Source of the DNA: JBHGXV01 sp041920505
GTDB lineage: Bacteria; Bacillota; Bacilli; Brevibacillales; Brevibacillaceae
Assembly (NCBI GenBank): GCA_041920505.1
Contig: JBHGXV010000060.1
Coordinates: forward strand, 1-51,111
DNA length: 51,111 nt
Direction: 5' to 3'
Part shown: positions 50,969 to 51,111 of the stretch, in pieces
How positions within the stretch are numbered: the stretch's first letter is position 1
Layout: every line of letters begins with the position of its first letter
Made by a program: the position numbers and the translations under genes
The notes under the pieces: model-generated
The model's database searches: none
What the model saw: only the letters and a program-made list of their open reading frames with translations
What the model was told of the DNA's origin: nothing

Positions 50969-51111
50969 TTGTCTATAGTGTGTATCGCCTTTTTTGGGGC
51001 CAGGAAACGTGACCCAATCTACGCCCCGGCACATAACGCGTCTTACGCAACCAGTTAGGGATTTACATGGAGTCCTGGGTGCAGGAAGGAGCAATAGCGA
51101 AGCCCCTTGCA
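50969..51111. other. Window end, no gene recognised
   Basis: No supported reading frame or RNA. A weak pairing (GGGCCAGGA near 50996 with TCCTGGGT near 51074) is possible. The next feature is outside the window. Confidence 0.4.

Overview
The window reads as a chromosome segment of an endospore-forming, fairly GC-rich member of the Bacillales (Bacillota). The evidence is a type-B RNase P RNA, strong AGGAGG ribosome binding sites with frequent TTG/GTG starts, and genes recognisable as relatives of Bacillus acsA, mntH, dgk/dck, ypuI, yfkAB, ytoA and hutH. SLH-domain proteins imply an S-layer, which points toward Brevibacillus/Paenibacillus-like or Alicyclobacillaceae-like bacteria rather than Bacillus itself. 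The genus cannot be fixed from the sequence alone.

Layout. 1-4.7 kb: a GNAT acetyltransferase and a very large ATPase/TPR/BTAD transcription regulator. 4.8-7.8 kb: a TetR regulator with its operator, a HlyD-type adaptor and an ABC-2 permease (efflux operon without an ATPase gene). 7.9-17.9 kb: housekeeping and metabolic genes, namely ypuI, a metallophosphoesterase/subtilase pair, tandem acetyl-CoA synthetases, an MntR-box-controlled mntH, thiD and a cysteine synthase. 18-22 kb: paired deoxynucleoside kinases, a methyltransferase, a pterin dehydratase-like protein, a YitT-like protein and a flavin reductase. 22.2-24.0 kb: an AT-rich island with a secreted/membrane protein reading frame, bracketed by a 44-bp inverted repeat that is itself a promoter. 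24-37.7 kb: small operons including a Cys-rich protein, an acyl-CoA thioesterase, hutH, a possible spore-coat protein, an MBL hydrolase, fumarase, a LysM protein, a nitrilase-family amidase, yfkAB and a phasin-like protein.

37.8-47.8 kb is the most interesting part. A sigma-A promoter, a cobalamin riboswitch and an intrinsic terminator precede seven tightly packed genes. They encode two secreted alpha/alpha-toroid proteins, two DUF4430 (transcobalamin/intrinsic-factor C-terminal-like) proteins, an ECF S-component, EcfT and a fused double EcfA. Two of the secreted proteins carry three S-layer-homology repeats and one is membrane anchored. I interpret this as a wall-spanning corrinoid capture and import system built from split bacterial counterparts of the two domains of mammalian intrinsic factor.

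47.9-51.1 kb: a long imperfect palindrome, a NADAR-family gene, a gamma-carbonic-anhydrase-like protein, a RimJ/RimL-type acetyltransferase, rnpB with its promoter and terminator, and a small hydrophobic reading frame of uncertain start. No tRNA, rRNA, CRISPR array or intact transposase was seen.
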